Assembly (NCBI GenBank): GCA_965223115.1
Contig: OZ244982.1
Location: forward strand, 186,001-250,000
Direction: 5' to 3'
Origin: CBDCUI01 sp965223115
GTDB taxonomy: Bacteria; Pseudomonadota; Gammaproteobacteria; UBA4575
Length of the DNA stretch: 64,000 bases
Below the pieces are notes generated by a model, which saw only the letters and a program-made list of their open reading frames with translations, was not told the DNA's origin and did no database searches. Numbering within the stretch: the stretch's first letter is position 1; every line of letters begins with the position of its first letter. The translations under genes and the position numbers were made by a program. Shown piece after piece: positions 26,751-35,604 of the stretch.

Positions 26751-28508
26751 TTGAAGATTAAAGCCACAATTTTGCAGATTTTTTCCCACTTGGTAGTGTT
26801 TACTATGGTTTTCGGTATGGTTAGCTGTGCCTCATTGCAAGTGGGTACTGGTGAAGGAGAAAAACTGCCTGACTCAAATAAGTCATTGAAAATTAGGGCA
26901 TCTCAAGATGCAAGATACCAAGAGCAGTCGGACCTTATGTATGAGGTATTGGCTGGGGAGCTGTCTGGACAATTTGGGGATGTTGAGCAGGCAATGGGTC
27001 ATTATATTAATGCGGCGAATTTATCAGACGACCCCGTAGTTGCGGAACGGGCTACCCGAATCGCTATGTTTGCCAAAGATTGGCCTGCTGGCATCCGTGC
27101 GGCAACCCGCTGGTCTGAATTGGCAGGTGAGAATTTAGAAATAAGTCAGATTCTTGGTGTACTAGAATTGCGCAATGGCAATATCAATGCAGCTGTTCCA
27201 CATTTTGAGAAGATCATGCTAGCAGCTGACGATTCGCCGGCTAAAGGTTTTAGCATCATTGGTGCCGTATTGGTTCGTGAGGCGGAAACAGAATCGGCCC
27301 TTCAATTGCTGGAAAAATTAGTACTCAAATATTTTGAAAATCCTTATGGGCATCTTACTTTAGCGAGCCTCGCTTTTCAGGCACAAGATTACCAACGCAC
27401 AATAGATGAAAGTGAGCTTGCTCTGGGGTTTAAACCAGATTTAGTTGAAGCACGTGCTATGCGTGCACAGGCACTAATGAATCTTGAAGAAGACGATAAA
27501 GCACTTCAAGAAATGCAATATATTGTTGAAGAATCACCTGATAATCGCGAAATGCGTATGGCTTATGCGCGTATGTTGTTGTCAGCAGAGAAATATGATG
27601 ATGCAGCTACAGAGTTCGATATATTACTAGCAGAAAATCCTAACGATACAGATTTAATTTATACATTGGGTTTACTGCGATTACAGCAAGAAAAATATGC
27701 TGAAGCCAAAGTTCAATTTCAACGTTTAGTTAAACGTAATCAACGTAAAGATGAAGGTCATTATTATTTAGGTCGAGTGGCCGAAGAGCAAAACAACCAG
27801 CAAAAAGCAATTGAAGAATTCGAGCAGGTTATGCAGGGCCAATATTATATGGATGCAAAAGCACGAATTGCTACCATATATGTAGAACTAGATGGAATAG
27901 AAAAGGCACAGAAATATTTAAAAGATTTACGTGCTAACTTAAGCTCGCCTGAAAATATTATTGAAGTTTACTTAATAGAAGGGCAGTTATTACATGATGA
28001 GAAATTATTCGTTGTTGCAATGGATCTCTACAGTGAGGGTTTGCAAGAGTTTCCTGGTCATAGTGATTTATTGTATGCGCGTGCATTGATAGCGGAAGAG
28101 ATTGATCGCATCGATTTGTTGGAGATAGACCTTAAAGCAATTTTATCTGAAGACCCCGATAATGCATCAGCACTTAATGCATTAGGCTATACCTTTGCAG
28201 ATCACAACTATAGAATTGATGAGGCTTTGGTTTATATACAACGCGCATTAGAAATTAGACCTGAAGATCCAGCAGTTATTGATAGTATGGGTTGGGTGCA
28301 ATTTCGACTTGGTAATTATACAGAAGCAGAAACTTATCTGCGTAAGGCCTACGATTTATTAGAAGACGCAGAGATTGCCGGACATCTTGCTGAGTTGTTA
28401 TGGACATTAGGGAACTATGATGAAGCACATAAGATAATGTCTGAAGGGTTGGCGCGTGAACCTGAAGATGAGTATCTTTTGGAGCTACAAAAAAAGTTTC
28501 AGCAGTGA
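26751..28508 (+). CDS. TPR-repeat lipoprotein
   Basis: 585 residues from TTG 26751. The signal peptide ends with lipobox GMVSC (Cys26). From about residue 60 to the end it is a chain of TPR-like helix pairs, such as ALNALGYTFADHN and PAVIDSMGWVQFRLGNYTEA, the latter highly typical of the tetratricopeptide protein that precedes lolB in gammaproteobacteria. A scaffold at the periplasmic face of the outer membrane is likely; its precise partner is not known. LolB follows after 11 bp. Confidence 0.88.
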   Translation: MKIKATILQIFSHLVVFTMVFGMVSCASLQVGTGEGEKLPDSNKSLKIRASQDARYQEQSDLMYEVLAGELSGQFGDVEQAMGHYINAANLSDDPVVAERATRIAMFAKDWPAGIRAATRWSELAGENLEISQILGVLELRNGNINAAVPHFEKIMLAADDSPAKGFSIIGAVLVREAETESALQLLEKLVLKYFENPYGHLTLASLAFQAQDYQRTIDESELALGFKPDLVEARAMRAQALMNLEEDDKALQEMQYIVEESPDNREMRMAYARMLLSAEKYDDAATEFDILLAENPNDTDLIYTLGLLRLQQEKYAEAKVQFQRLVKRNQRKDEGHYYLGRVAEEQNNQQKAIEEFEQVMQGQYYMDAKARIATIYVELDGIEKAQKYLKDLRANLSSPENIIEVYLIEGQLLHDEKLFVVAMDLYSEGLQEFPGHSDLLYARALIAEEIDRIDLLEIDLKAILSEDPDNASALNALGYTFADHNYRIDEALVYIQRALEIRPEDPAVIDSMGWVQFRLGNYTEAETYLRKAYDLLEDAEIAGHLAELLWTLGNYDEAHKIMSEGLAREPEDEYLLELQKKFQQ

Positions 28509-28519
28509 GGTGCTAGCCG

Positions 28520-29137
28520 ATGTTGCGGCTGGGTTTATTTTTTATCTTTCTAACATTATTGAATGCATGTGTTACGGTTCAAGAGCATTCACTCCCATCT
28601 GATTCTGAAGTTAACAAGCAAGCTATATGGGAACTGCGTCGTGCAAATTTGGAGATTATAGATACCTGGAGTTTGAAAGGACGTGTGGCAGGTAGATCTA
28701 ATGATGAAGGTTTTCGCGCAGGAGTACGCTGGCGACAACAAAAGCAGGAATTTAATATTGATTTGCATGGACCGTTAGGAAGAAAGGTTGCGGTAATAGA
28801 GGGTATTGAAGGAGATGTACAGCTTAATACCTCAAAAGGAGACAACTATTCAGCAGCAGACCCTGAAGCTTTAATGCAAAAGCTTTTTGGTTATTCATTA
28901 CCAGTAGATGGGCTACGTTTTTGGTTGCGTGGCATTCCAGATCCTCAGCAAAACTATTCGTCTTTGGAGCTAGATGATTTCGGTAGATTAAGGCAGCTTA
29001 ATCAAGCAGGATGGGTGATTGATTATAATAGATATCATGATGGCGAACCTGCAATGCCTGCATTTATTAAGATTACTAACAAAACACTTAATGCAAATAT
29101 CGTGATTGATCATTGGTTATTGAATACGATTAAATAA
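28520..29137 (+). CDS. lolB: Outer membrane lipoprotein receptor LolB
   Basis: 205 residues, standard. Lipobox LLNAC (Cys17). The mature part is an 11-strand half-barrel that takes lipoproteins from LolA and inserts them into the outer membrane. SLKGRVAGRSNDEGFRAGVRW near residue 52, the LPVDGLRFWLRG loop and the ending SNK-like ITNKTLNANIVIDHWLLN match LolB. Precedes ispE, the standard arrangement. Confidence 0.93.
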   Translation: MLRLGLFFIFLTLLNACVTVQEHSLPSDSEVNKQAIWELRRANLEIIDTWSLKGRVAGRSNDEGFRAGVRWRQQKQEFNIDLHGPLGRKVAVIEGIEGDVQLNTSKGDNYSAADPEALMQKLFGYSLPVDGLRFWLRGIPDPQQNYSSLELDDFGRLRQLNQAGWVIDYNRYHDGEPAMPAFIKITNKTLNANIVIDHWLLNTIK

Positions 29138-29160
29138 TATCTGCTTTATAATAAAGTCCT

Positions 29161-30027
29161 TTGAAAAAAAGTATTCCTGCAAATCTAAAGTCACAAACTT
29201 GGTTGGCTCCTGCAAAGTTAAATCTTTTTTTGCATATCGTTGGCCAACGTAATGATGGATATCATCTACTGCAAACTGTAATTCAATTTATAGATCTATG
29301 TGATCAGATACGTTTTGCTATTTTAGACGACAGAACTATACAACGAGAAAATACAATTGTTGATATTGAGCAAGAGGAAGACCTTTGCATACGTGCCGCG
29401 AGGTTGCTGCAGAAAACCTGTTCTGCTCAACAGGGTGCTTCTATTAACATACAAAAAGTAATCCCTATGGGTGCAGGATTAGGGGGAGGGAGCTCAGATG
29501 CAGCGACGACATTACTGGCTTTGAATCAATTATGGGATTGTGGTCTGGATCTGCGAGAGTTAGAAGAGTTAGGCATGCAGTTAGGTGCGGATGTGCCTAT
29601 ATTTATCCGGGGTAAAGCATGCTGGGTTGAAGGTATCGGTGAGCAATTAACTCCTATCGACTTACCTGAATCATGGTATGTAGTGATATTTCCAAATGTG
29701 CATTTAGATACCAAGCAAATGTTTAGTAATCCGGATTTGACACGCAATTGCACGCCCATCAAAATACGCGACTTTACGCAGCAGTATACAAGGAATGTAT
29801 TTGAGCCAATTGCCCGCCGTCAGCAAATAGAAGTAGAGCGTGCTTTTCAATGGTTAAATCGATATACGCCTGCCAGGTTAACCGGTTCAGGTAGTGCCAT
29901 GTTTGCGACATGTGAGTCTCAATCACAGGCACAAGGTATCGCTGAAGACTGCCCAGCAGAGTGGGCAGCATTTGTTACTAAAGGCTGTAATTACTCACCG
30001 GCAAGTTTGCAATGTGAGTATAATTAG
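29161..30027 (+). CDS. ispE: 4-diphosphocytidyl-2-C-methyl-D-erythritol kinase
   Basis: 288 residues from TTG 29161; no in-frame ATG fits the N-terminus. GHMP kinase fold: WLAPAKLNLFLHIVGQRNDG (about 15-34) carries the substrate Lys, and PMGAGLGGGSSDAATTL is the ATP loop (about 102-118). A third motif is ARLTGSGSAMFA. It phosphorylates CDP-methylerythritol in the MEP isoprenoid pathway. Followed directly by tRNA-Gln as in many gammaproteobacteria, but prs, normally next, is absent from the window. Confidence 0.96.
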   Translation: MKKSIPANLKSQTWLAPAKLNLFLHIVGQRNDGYHLLQTVIQFIDLCDQIRFAILDDRTIQRENTIVDIEQEEDLCIRAARLLQKTCSAQQGASINIQKVIPMGAGLGGGSSDAATTLLALNQLWDCGLDLRELEELGMQLGADVPIFIRGKACWVEGIGEQLTPIDLPESWYVVIFPNVHLDTKQMFSNPDLTRNCTPIKIRDFTQQYTRNVFEPIARRQQIEVERAFQWLNRYTPARLTGSGSAMFATCESQSQAQGIAEDCPAEWAAFVTKGCNYSPASLQCEYN

Positions 30028-30047
30028 TCGTTAGTGTTGTAAAGAAT

Positions 30048-30122
30048 TGGGCCGTCGCCAAGTGGTAAGGCACCGGGTTTTGATCCCGGCATTCGCAGGT
30101 TCGAATCCTGCCGGCCCAGCCA
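30048..30122 (+). tRNA. tRNA-Gln (anticodon TTG)
   Basis: 75 nt including an encoded CCA. The acceptor stem TGGGCCG/CGGCCCA pairs fully. The anticodon arm CCGGG-TTTTGAT-CCCGG gives anticodon TTG at 30080-30082, reading CAA/CAG. The T-arm GCAGG-TTCGAAT-CCTGC is canonical. It follows ispE. Its 3' part is duplicated near 39.2 kb, so it is probably the attachment site of an integrated element. Confidence 0.97.
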
Positions 30123-30135
30123 GTTTTTAGATTAA
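30104..30135 (+). repeat. Direct repeat, putative attL (3' end of tRNA-Gln plus 13 nt)
   Basis: This 32-bp segment, from the T-arm through the CCA into AGTTTTTAGATTAA, recurs at 39169-39200 with two mismatches (G to T and A to G). A duplicated tRNA 3' end about 9 kb away in the same orientation is the usual footprint of tyrosine-recombinase integration. Confidence 0.75.
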
Positions 30136-30165
30136 AAACTGGCCTCTCTACCAAAAAATAACCAC

Positions 30166-30240
30166 TTATCGAAACTTATACCAGTTAACGTTGAACTGTA
30201 AGTACTTGTTTTCTCGTTTGGTGTTCCCATGTGTTCCCAT
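30166..30240 (-). pseudogene. Possible integrase N-terminal remnant (24 codons)
   Basis: A minus-strand frame begins ATG GGA ACA CAT and ends in KYLQFNVNWYKFR then TAA. The end resembles the first beta-strands of phage-type tyrosine integrases (Y-L-x-R-x-x-x-W-Y-F-R). It stops 31 bp short of the putative attL, where an integrase would normally be found. The 5' end contains a tandem 10-bp repeat (GTGTTCCCAT, 30221-30240), which could instead be part of an arm-type binding site. Too short to be sure. Confidence 0.3.
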
Positions 30241-30296
30241 AGAAACCTGCCAATGAGAGTACCTTAAAAACGAAATAGATTTAATGCAAGAATAAC

Positions 30297-32465
30297 TCAA
30301 GTTGAAAAGCCACTTTTTAAATGTAAATCTCGTTGCGGGAATGGAATCTCAATTCCATGTTTAATTAATGCAGTTTCGATTTCCCATGTATATAGTGCTC
30401 TCCAAGACCCTGGGGTGGCATTACTACCCTTTTTATTAACTACCCAAACTACTAACTCAAAGTTTAAGCTGCTGTCTCCAAAACCCACTAACCAAACTTG
30501 TGGGCGTCTTTTGGCACCATCATCATAAGTAACTCCTACTTGTCTAGTTGCTTCAAGAACAGCCTTACGGACTAAGTCTTTATCTGATCCATACGCAACT
30601 CCAAAAGGCACATGCATACGAAACATAGGCTCATTCAAGGTGTAGTTTGTTACTTTTGCCGCAACCAGTTCAGAATTTGGAACAATAATGTCTAAATTGT
30701 CTAGTGTGGTGATGGTAGTACTTCGTACATGAATGCCTTTAACTACGCCTTTCATGCCTGACTCTAATTCAACGTAGTCTCCAACTTTTAAATTTTGTTC
30801 AAACAAAAGAATAATTCCAGATACAAAATTATTAACGATAGACTGTAGGCCGAAACCTATGCCAACACTCAGTGCACCAGCGACGATTGCTACATTGGTA
30901 AAACTTAAACCAATTGATGATAAGGCTATAATTAAGCCAATAATTATTATTAGGTAATGGGAAAGTCTGCTTAATGTATAAATTATAGATGTCGAACGAC
31001 TGTCGTCTGCAAAACTTATTCGTCTAAGAATCCTTCTAACAACTCGCGAGATTACATATGCAATCAAAATGATGATAATTGCTCTTAAGATGTCAGTAAA
31101 CGTCACGGGCACATCACCGATCGTGAACAAGCTTTTTGAAACAACATTTTGGATGCTTTGCCACAGCCCACCTATGGTGGAATAGCTATCGGAACGTAGT
31201 CTAAAAAATAGACCCTGAGTTTTTGCCAGTTGCTCTCGGACGACATCATTCAAAAAGCTAAGATCATTAATTGAGATATCCAAATTCCTTAATTGCGTTG
31301 ACGTGTTTTTGAGTACTTCTCTGTGTTCGCGAAGAATTTGTTCATCTGTTTTATAATTTTCATTTTTACTATCCCTGTCTAACATGAGCTCGTTTATTAA
31401 ATCACGATCTTTCTGAAAGGATTTATTCCAGCTGTCATATTCACTCTTTGTATTTTTTAAAATTACTTCTCTAGCTTTATATTGCTGAATTTGTTCATCG
31501 AGGTTTAGGCCAGGTTCGTTTATTACAAGTTGTGAAATAGACTGCTTAGCTTGTAAAAGGTGTAAGCGTAGTGATTGATGTGCTGTCTGTATTTCGGCTA
31601 GTAATGCTTTTTGTTTGAGTAGATTCGATTTAAAGGTATTTATTAAACCATCTTCTACAATTTCCAATGTTTGGCTTTTTGCTTCTACTAGATTTTTTTG
31701 GGCAATATCTAATACTGCAAGTTGTTTTTCTATCTCGCCCTGAATCTTATTGTATTCATTTTTTGTAATTGAAAGATTATTCAATGCATGTCTTTTTTCT
31801 TCCTTTAGCCATTCAATATTATTCTTGTAATTGTCAATTTGTAGTTTTTGAATGGGTTGCTTATTTGTAGAGACCATCCAGGCTAATCTATTTGCAATTA
31901 TCTCCATTCCAGCAGCTAGCTTTTCATGATTTGCTGTATCGATCTTTCGGTATGCAGCAAATAAAGTATCAATCTTTTGTGCTAAAGCTTTAATTGCTTT
32001 TTGATCATCTTTCAACTGCGGTGCTTGAATGTTATAAATCAATTCAGCTTCTCGCAGAGATCGCTCAATATTCTGTAGCTCATCTAAAGAATACTCATCC
32101 TGAATAGGGGATTTTTCAGTAGGTGAGATCTGTTCTATATTTTTTAAGTCTTCAAGGGCGTTCAAGCTGGCATATATTTTTGCTTCATATTCGCTTGATT
32201 TAATTTTATGTTTATCTTCTAAGTTACTAATAATATCTTTTAGTTGAGATAAGAAGTCACTGACATTTTTTGAAAAATCGATATTTTGTAAGTCGAAGTA
32301 GTGCCACCAGTTTGGATTGAGATCTAATGGATTGGGGATTTGAGTCGTTGACTCTAATTCAACATTAGGTATTGGGATGAGTTCTTCCGATTGTGTATAT
32401 GCATTCATAGGTGTAGAAATGATGCATACTAATATTAATAAAAGAGTGAATTTTATTGAGTTCAT
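30297..32465 (-). CDS. Mechanosensitive channel, MscS family with long periplasmic/coiled N-terminus
   Basis: 722 residues. A signal peptide is followed by a long, charged, mostly helical region (about 40-420), including coiled-coil stretches. Membrane helices begin at about 450. The MscS core has the pore-lining AGALSVGIGFGLQSIVNNFVSG and the beta domain GDYVELESGMKGVVKGIHVRST, then a C-terminal alpha/beta domain. Intermediate in size between MscS and MscK/MscM. It releases solutes on hypo-osmotic shock. Overlaps the upstream corA-like gene by 4 bp, so the two are co-transcribed. Confidence 0.9.
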   Translation of the reverse strand: MNSIKFTLLLILVCIISTPMNAYTQSEELIPIPNVELESTTQIPNPLDLNPNWWHYFDLQNIDFSKNVSDFLSQLKDIISNLEDKHKIKSSEYEAKIYASLNALEDLKNIEQISPTEKSPIQDEYSLDELQNIERSLREAELIYNIQAPQLKDDQKAIKALAQKIDTLFAAYRKIDTANHEKLAAGMEIIANRLAWMVSTNKQPIQKLQIDNYKNNIEWLKEEKRHALNNLSITKNEYNKIQGEIEKQLAVLDIAQKNLVEAKSQTLEIVEDGLINTFKSNLLKQKALLAEIQTAHQSLRLHLLQAKQSISQLVINEPGLNLDEQIQQYKAREVILKNTKSEYDSWNKSFQKDRDLINELMLDRDSKNENYKTDEQILREHREVLKNTSTQLRNLDISINDLSFLNDVVREQLAKTQGLFFRLRSDSYSTIGGLWQSIQNVVSKSLFTIGDVPVTFTDILRAIIIILIAYVISRVVRRILRRISFADDSRSTSIIYTLSRLSHYLIIIIGLIIALSSIGLSFTNVAIVAGALSVGIGFGLQSIVNNFVSGIILLFEQNLKVGDYVELESGMKGVVKGIHVRSTTITTLDNLDIIVPNSELVAAKVTNYTLNEPMFRMHVPFGVAYGSDKDLVRKAVLEATRQVGVTYDDGAKRRPQVWLVGFGDSSLNFELVVWVVNKKGSNATPGSWRALYTWEIETALIKHGIEIPFPQRDLHLKSGFST

Positions 32466-33421
32466 TTCATTTTTCTTAAGAAATATAACAACCCAGTAAA
32501 CACTGCAAACATAATACCTAATACGTAAAAATAGCCATATTTAAGTTTGAGTTCTGGAATAAATTCAAAGTTCATTCCATATAGGCCTGCAATAAATGAA
32601 AGTGGCACAAATAGCACAGTAAAAATAGTTAATGTTTTTACAATCTTGTTTACACGATGCGACGTTAAAGCTAAGTAGTTGTTAACTAAATCTGAACTTA
32701 GCTGCTGATGCATGAGCGATAGGCTGGCGCTTCTTTCCATATGCTCATAAATATCATTGTACTCGTGGATGTTGTTTTCAACTATAGAATTAGAGTCATT
32801 GCGCAATAGAGAGCTGAACACAGTTTTATGATATGTCATTACTCGATTTATTTTTCTCAAGATACTATTGTACTTAGAAAGTTCAGCTAAATGACCATCA
32901 TTAAGTTCTGTCGTCAAAAGACTTTCTAACTCCTCAAGTCGATCCTCTAATTTTTCTAAAATAGTAAAATATTTATCAGCAATATTTCTTGATACTAAAT
33001 ACGCAAGGTGGCTCGACCCGTGAGAGCAGTCGATTTCATTATTCTCCAAGCTATTCCACATAGTGTCGATATAATCGTGTTTTTTATTTCTGCGAGTAAT
33101 GATGAATCGATTAGAAGCGAATATGGCTAATTGTGAGTAATCATATTCAAATTCAATGCTTGATGTATGTATGGCTCTTAAGATCATCAAAAAATGATCA
33201 TTGAAAAACTCAATTTTTGGTGGATGCCTAAGTCGCGTTGCATCAGCCATCTCCAGCTCATTAAATTTAAATTCTTGTGCAATGAATTGGTCTTCTTCGG
33301 GCTGCGGATTAATTAAGTCTATCCAAATTATTGAGTTTTCATCACTTTTCCACCTATCAATGAGCTCGACTCCGCCTGATTCAAGATGAGTAGTTTGATT
33401 AAATAATTGGGTTTTGAGCAT
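32462..33421 (-). CDS. CorA family divalent cation channel
   Basis: 319 residues, standard. A soluble N-terminal funnel domain is followed by a long stalk helix and two C-terminal membrane helices. The selectivity signature GMN is at 282-284 in GLYGMNFEF, and the C-terminus is basic (FLRKMK). Passive Mg2+ (possibly Co2+/Ni2+ or Zn2+) passage across the inner membrane. First of a two-gene unit with the MscS channel; a second Mg2+ transporter (MgtE) lies 3.3 kb away in the same island. Confidence 0.92.
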   Translation of the reverse strand: MLKTQLFNQTTHLESGGVELIDRWKSDENSIIWIDLINPQPEEDQFIAQEFKFNELEMADATRLRHPPKIEFFNDHFLMILRAIHTSSIEFEYDYSQLAIFASNRFIITRRNKKHDYIDTMWNSLENNEIDCSHGSSHLAYLVSRNIADKYFTILEKLEDRLEELESLLTTELNDGHLAELSKYNSILRKINRVMTYHKTVFSSLLRNDSNSIVENNIHEYNDIYEHMERSASLSLMHQQLSSDLVNNYLALTSHRVNKIVKTLTIFTVLFVPLSFIAGLYGMNFEFIPELKLKYGYFYVLGIMFAVFTGLLYFLRKMK

Positions 33422-33439
33422 GTGAAGGTCTGTTAGTTG

Positions 33440-33691
33440 TTATACATCACTAGCCTCATAATTTTGATTTTTACTACTTTTATGGCTATGAAACTCTGCA
33501 ATTTCTTTGGCATCTTCTAAATCATCGATTATATACTTGAGTTCATCTATACCAAATTCACATTCGTAAATATTGTTATAGCCTGAACTTACAAGCTCGC
33601 GTAGCAACTCTTTAGGTGTAACCGCCGAGTTTTTGCATGCTTTTTCAAGCATTTTTTGGAACTTCTTTTTAGCATTAACACTTTTAGTCAT
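33440..33691 (-). CDS. Small charged protein, function unknown
   Basis: 83 residues, Lys-rich N-terminus and acidic middle (YIIDDLEDAKEIAEF), probably all helical, no membrane segment. AGAGGA lies 10 bases before the ATG, which supports expression. 18 bp upstream of corA on the same strand, so possibly part of that operon. I do not recognise the family. Confidence 0.55.
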   Translation of the reverse strand: MTKSVNAKKKFQKMLEKACKNSAVTPKELLRELVSSGYNNIYECEFGIDELKYIIDDLEDAKEIAEFHSHKSSKNQNYEASDV

Positions 33692-33979
33692 AATTAATAA
33701 TCCTCTTTGTATATGGCACTAAATGGCCTACTAGATTTCAAAGCAAGCGGATGATCCTCCTATAAAATCAAGCAAAATATATCCACTTAGGAGAGCTATT
33801 TTTGAGCAATAGTAAGGACTAGATTCGAGGTTTTTTAATAGAATTTTTTCTAGAATATTATTAAAAGAGTCGCTATATCCAGGAGGGTCTAAGCAAATAG
33901 TTACTGTCGAGAATTCAACATATGATGAGATAAACCAAGCCTACTTATACTTAGATATTAAAATTTTGAAAACGAATTC
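33692..33979. other. Intergenic, no gene seen
   Basis: 288 bp of AT-rich sequence between the minus-strand channel operon and the plus-strand amidoligase cassette. It must hold divergent promoters, but no strong motif or hairpin was seen. Confidence 0.4.
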
Positions 33980-34165
33980 ATGATAAAAAAACATAGTTAT
34001 TCAAAAATCGATAAACTAAATACTCATTCCAATTTAATTGAAAATAGTGATGAATTGGACATTAATATATTATTCTCACTTGAAACTTATGAATTAGATA
34101 TTTTGGATGAAATATTCAGGTTTAACGCAGATATAGTTAATATAAACAAAGAATACATATCTTGA
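33980..34165 (+). CDS. Possible small acidic protein (weak)
   Basis: 61 codons in the orientation of the following rimB-rimK genes, ending 26 bp before rimB. The product is acidic, with alternating Leu/Ile/Asp. No Shine-Dalgarno is evident before the ATG and the family is not recognised. It could be chance in AT-rich DNA. Confidence 0.25.
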   Translation: MIKKHSYSKIDKLNTHSNLIENSDELDINILFSLETYELDILDEIFRFNADIVNINKEYIS

Positions 34166-34191
34166 TTTGCATACTCATATAATTTTCGATA

Positions 34192-34644
34192 ATGAAAGCA
34201 CCTGATCCAGATAATATGATTGGTTGGCGTGAATGGCTTGCACTGCCAAAACTGGGTGTCGATAAAATTAAATGTAAAGTTGATACTGGAGCAAGAACAT
34301 CTTCTTTGCATGCGTTCTATATTGAGCCTTACCATAATAAAAAAGGGCAGTTACATATAAAGTTTGGGCTACATCCACTCCAGCGAAATAAAACAAAAAT
34401 TGTGGAGTGCAAAAGCAAGGTCATAGACACGAGATTGGTAACAGATTCCGGTGGCCATCGTGAAAAACGATATGTAATTGAAACCCCCATCAAATTGGGC
34501 CATTTTGAGTGGAATGCTGAAATTACACTTACAGATAGAGAAAATATGTTGTTCAGAATGTTACTAGGTCGTGAAGCAATCAAGAACCGATTCATTGTTA
34601 ATCCTGCTCGTTCCTATTTAATTGGAAAAAAATGGCTAAACTAA
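34192..34644 (+). CDS. RimB-like retropepsin-fold ATP-dependent zinc protease family protein (DUF785/Zn_protease)
   Basis: 150 residues. GWREWLALPKLG opens the domain, and the aspartyl-protease-like DTGARTSSLHA is at 31-41. The closing LLGREAIKNRFIVNPARSYL is family-typical. Despite the Zn-protease label, this group has a retropepsin-like fold. In Pseudomonas the member next to rimK (RimB) trims the poly-glutamate tails added by RimK to ribosomal protein S6. Its stop overlaps the rimK-like start by 13 bp, so the two are translationally coupled. Confidence 0.9.
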   Translation: MKAPDPDNMIGWREWLALPKLGVDKIKCKVDTGARTSSLHAFYIEPYHNKKGQLHIKFGLHPLQRNKTKIVECKSKVIDTRLVTDSGGHREKRYVIETPIKLGHFEWNAEITLTDRENMLFRMLLGREAIKNRFIVNPARSYLIGKKWLN

Positions 34645-35558
34645 AAAATATGAATATCGCATTACTAACTAGAGGTGGAGACAGGTTATATTCTAATAAG
34701 CGACTCATTGAAGCAGCAAAGGAGCGTCAACATAACATTGAGATTGTAAATACAGTCGATTGTTACATGGACATCGCTACTGATAAGCCTTGCGTTCATT
34801 TGAAGGGTAAAGAGCTTCCTCGATTTGATGCAGTTATTCCTCGGATTGGGGCTTCTATCACTTTTTATGGCTGTGCAGTTGTGCGGCAATTTGAAATGAT
34901 GGGAACGTATCCGCTCAATGAATCGATCGCAATTACACGTTCTAGAGACAAATTACGCTCATTACAAATTCTGGCACGGGCAGGTGTTGGATTACCATTA
35001 ACAGGTTTTGCAAATTCTACGAAAAATACAAAAGATCTGATTAGTTTAGTAAATGGTGTTCCGCTAGTTGTAAAGCTAATTGAAGGCACGCAAGGTAAAG
35101 GCATTGTTCTCGCAGAAACACAGAAAGCCGCAGAAACTATTATCGATGCGTTTCGACAGCTTGGTGCTAACTTTTTGGTACAAGAGTTTATTAAAGAAGC
35201 CGGTGGTGCAGATATTCGTGCATTTGTTATAGGTGAAAAAGTCGTTGCTGCGATGATGCGTCAAGCATCTGAAGGTGAGTTTCGTTCAAATCTACATCGA
35301 GGTGGCACAGCAAAACTTGTGAAATTAACACCACAAGAACGAACCACTGCTATAAAAGCAGCAAAAAAAATGGGGTTAAATGTCGCTGGAGTCGATTTAC
35401 TTCGTTCTGATCGTGGACCTGTAATAATGGAAGTGAATTCTTCACCCGGACTCGAGGGTATTGAGAAAGCTACTCAAAAAGACGTTGCGGGGATGATTAT
35501 CGAATTTATTGAAAAAAATGCTAGACCAAATAGAACACGAACACGCGGGAAAGGCTAA
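34632..35558 (+). CDS. RimK-like ATP-grasp alpha-L-glutamate ligase
   Basis: 308 residues, the RimK length. The N-terminal pre-ATP-grasp domain starts at IALLTRGGDRLYSNKRLIEA. ATP-grasp loops include KLIEGTQGKGIVLAE (about 146) and LVQEFIKEAGGADIRAFVIG, with the Mg-binding end VIMEVNSSPGLEGIEKAT. Adds glutamates to a protein C-terminus or small acceptor; S6 is the E. coli target, but the acceptor here is unknown. Cassette with a RimB-like protease and an aspartoacylase-like hydrolase. Confidence 0.93.
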   Translation: MAKLKNMNIALLTRGGDRLYSNKRLIEAAKERQHNIEIVNTVDCYMDIATDKPCVHLKGKELPRFDAVIPRIGASITFYGCAVVRQFEMMGTYPLNESIAITRSRDKLRSLQILARAGVGLPLTGFANSTKNTKDLISLVNGVPLVVKLIEGTQGKGIVLAETQKAAETIIDAFRQLGANFLVQEFIKEAGGADIRAFVIGEKVVAAMMRQASEGEFRSNLHRGGTAKLVKLTPQERTTAIKAAKKMGLNVAGVDLLRSDRGPVIMEVNSSPGLEGIEKATQKDVAGMIIEFIEKNARPNRTRTRGKG

Positions 35559-35604
35559 CAGAGTCATATGTCTCAAATTTTTTCCTATCAGGTACTGAAT
35601 TAAA

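Noticed and set aside
30121..30142. CAGTTTTTAG/TTAAAAACTG hairpin after tRNA-Gln as a firm terminator
   Set aside because: The stem is AT-rich and not followed by a T-run; it overlaps the att repeat, so it was not called as a separate terminator.
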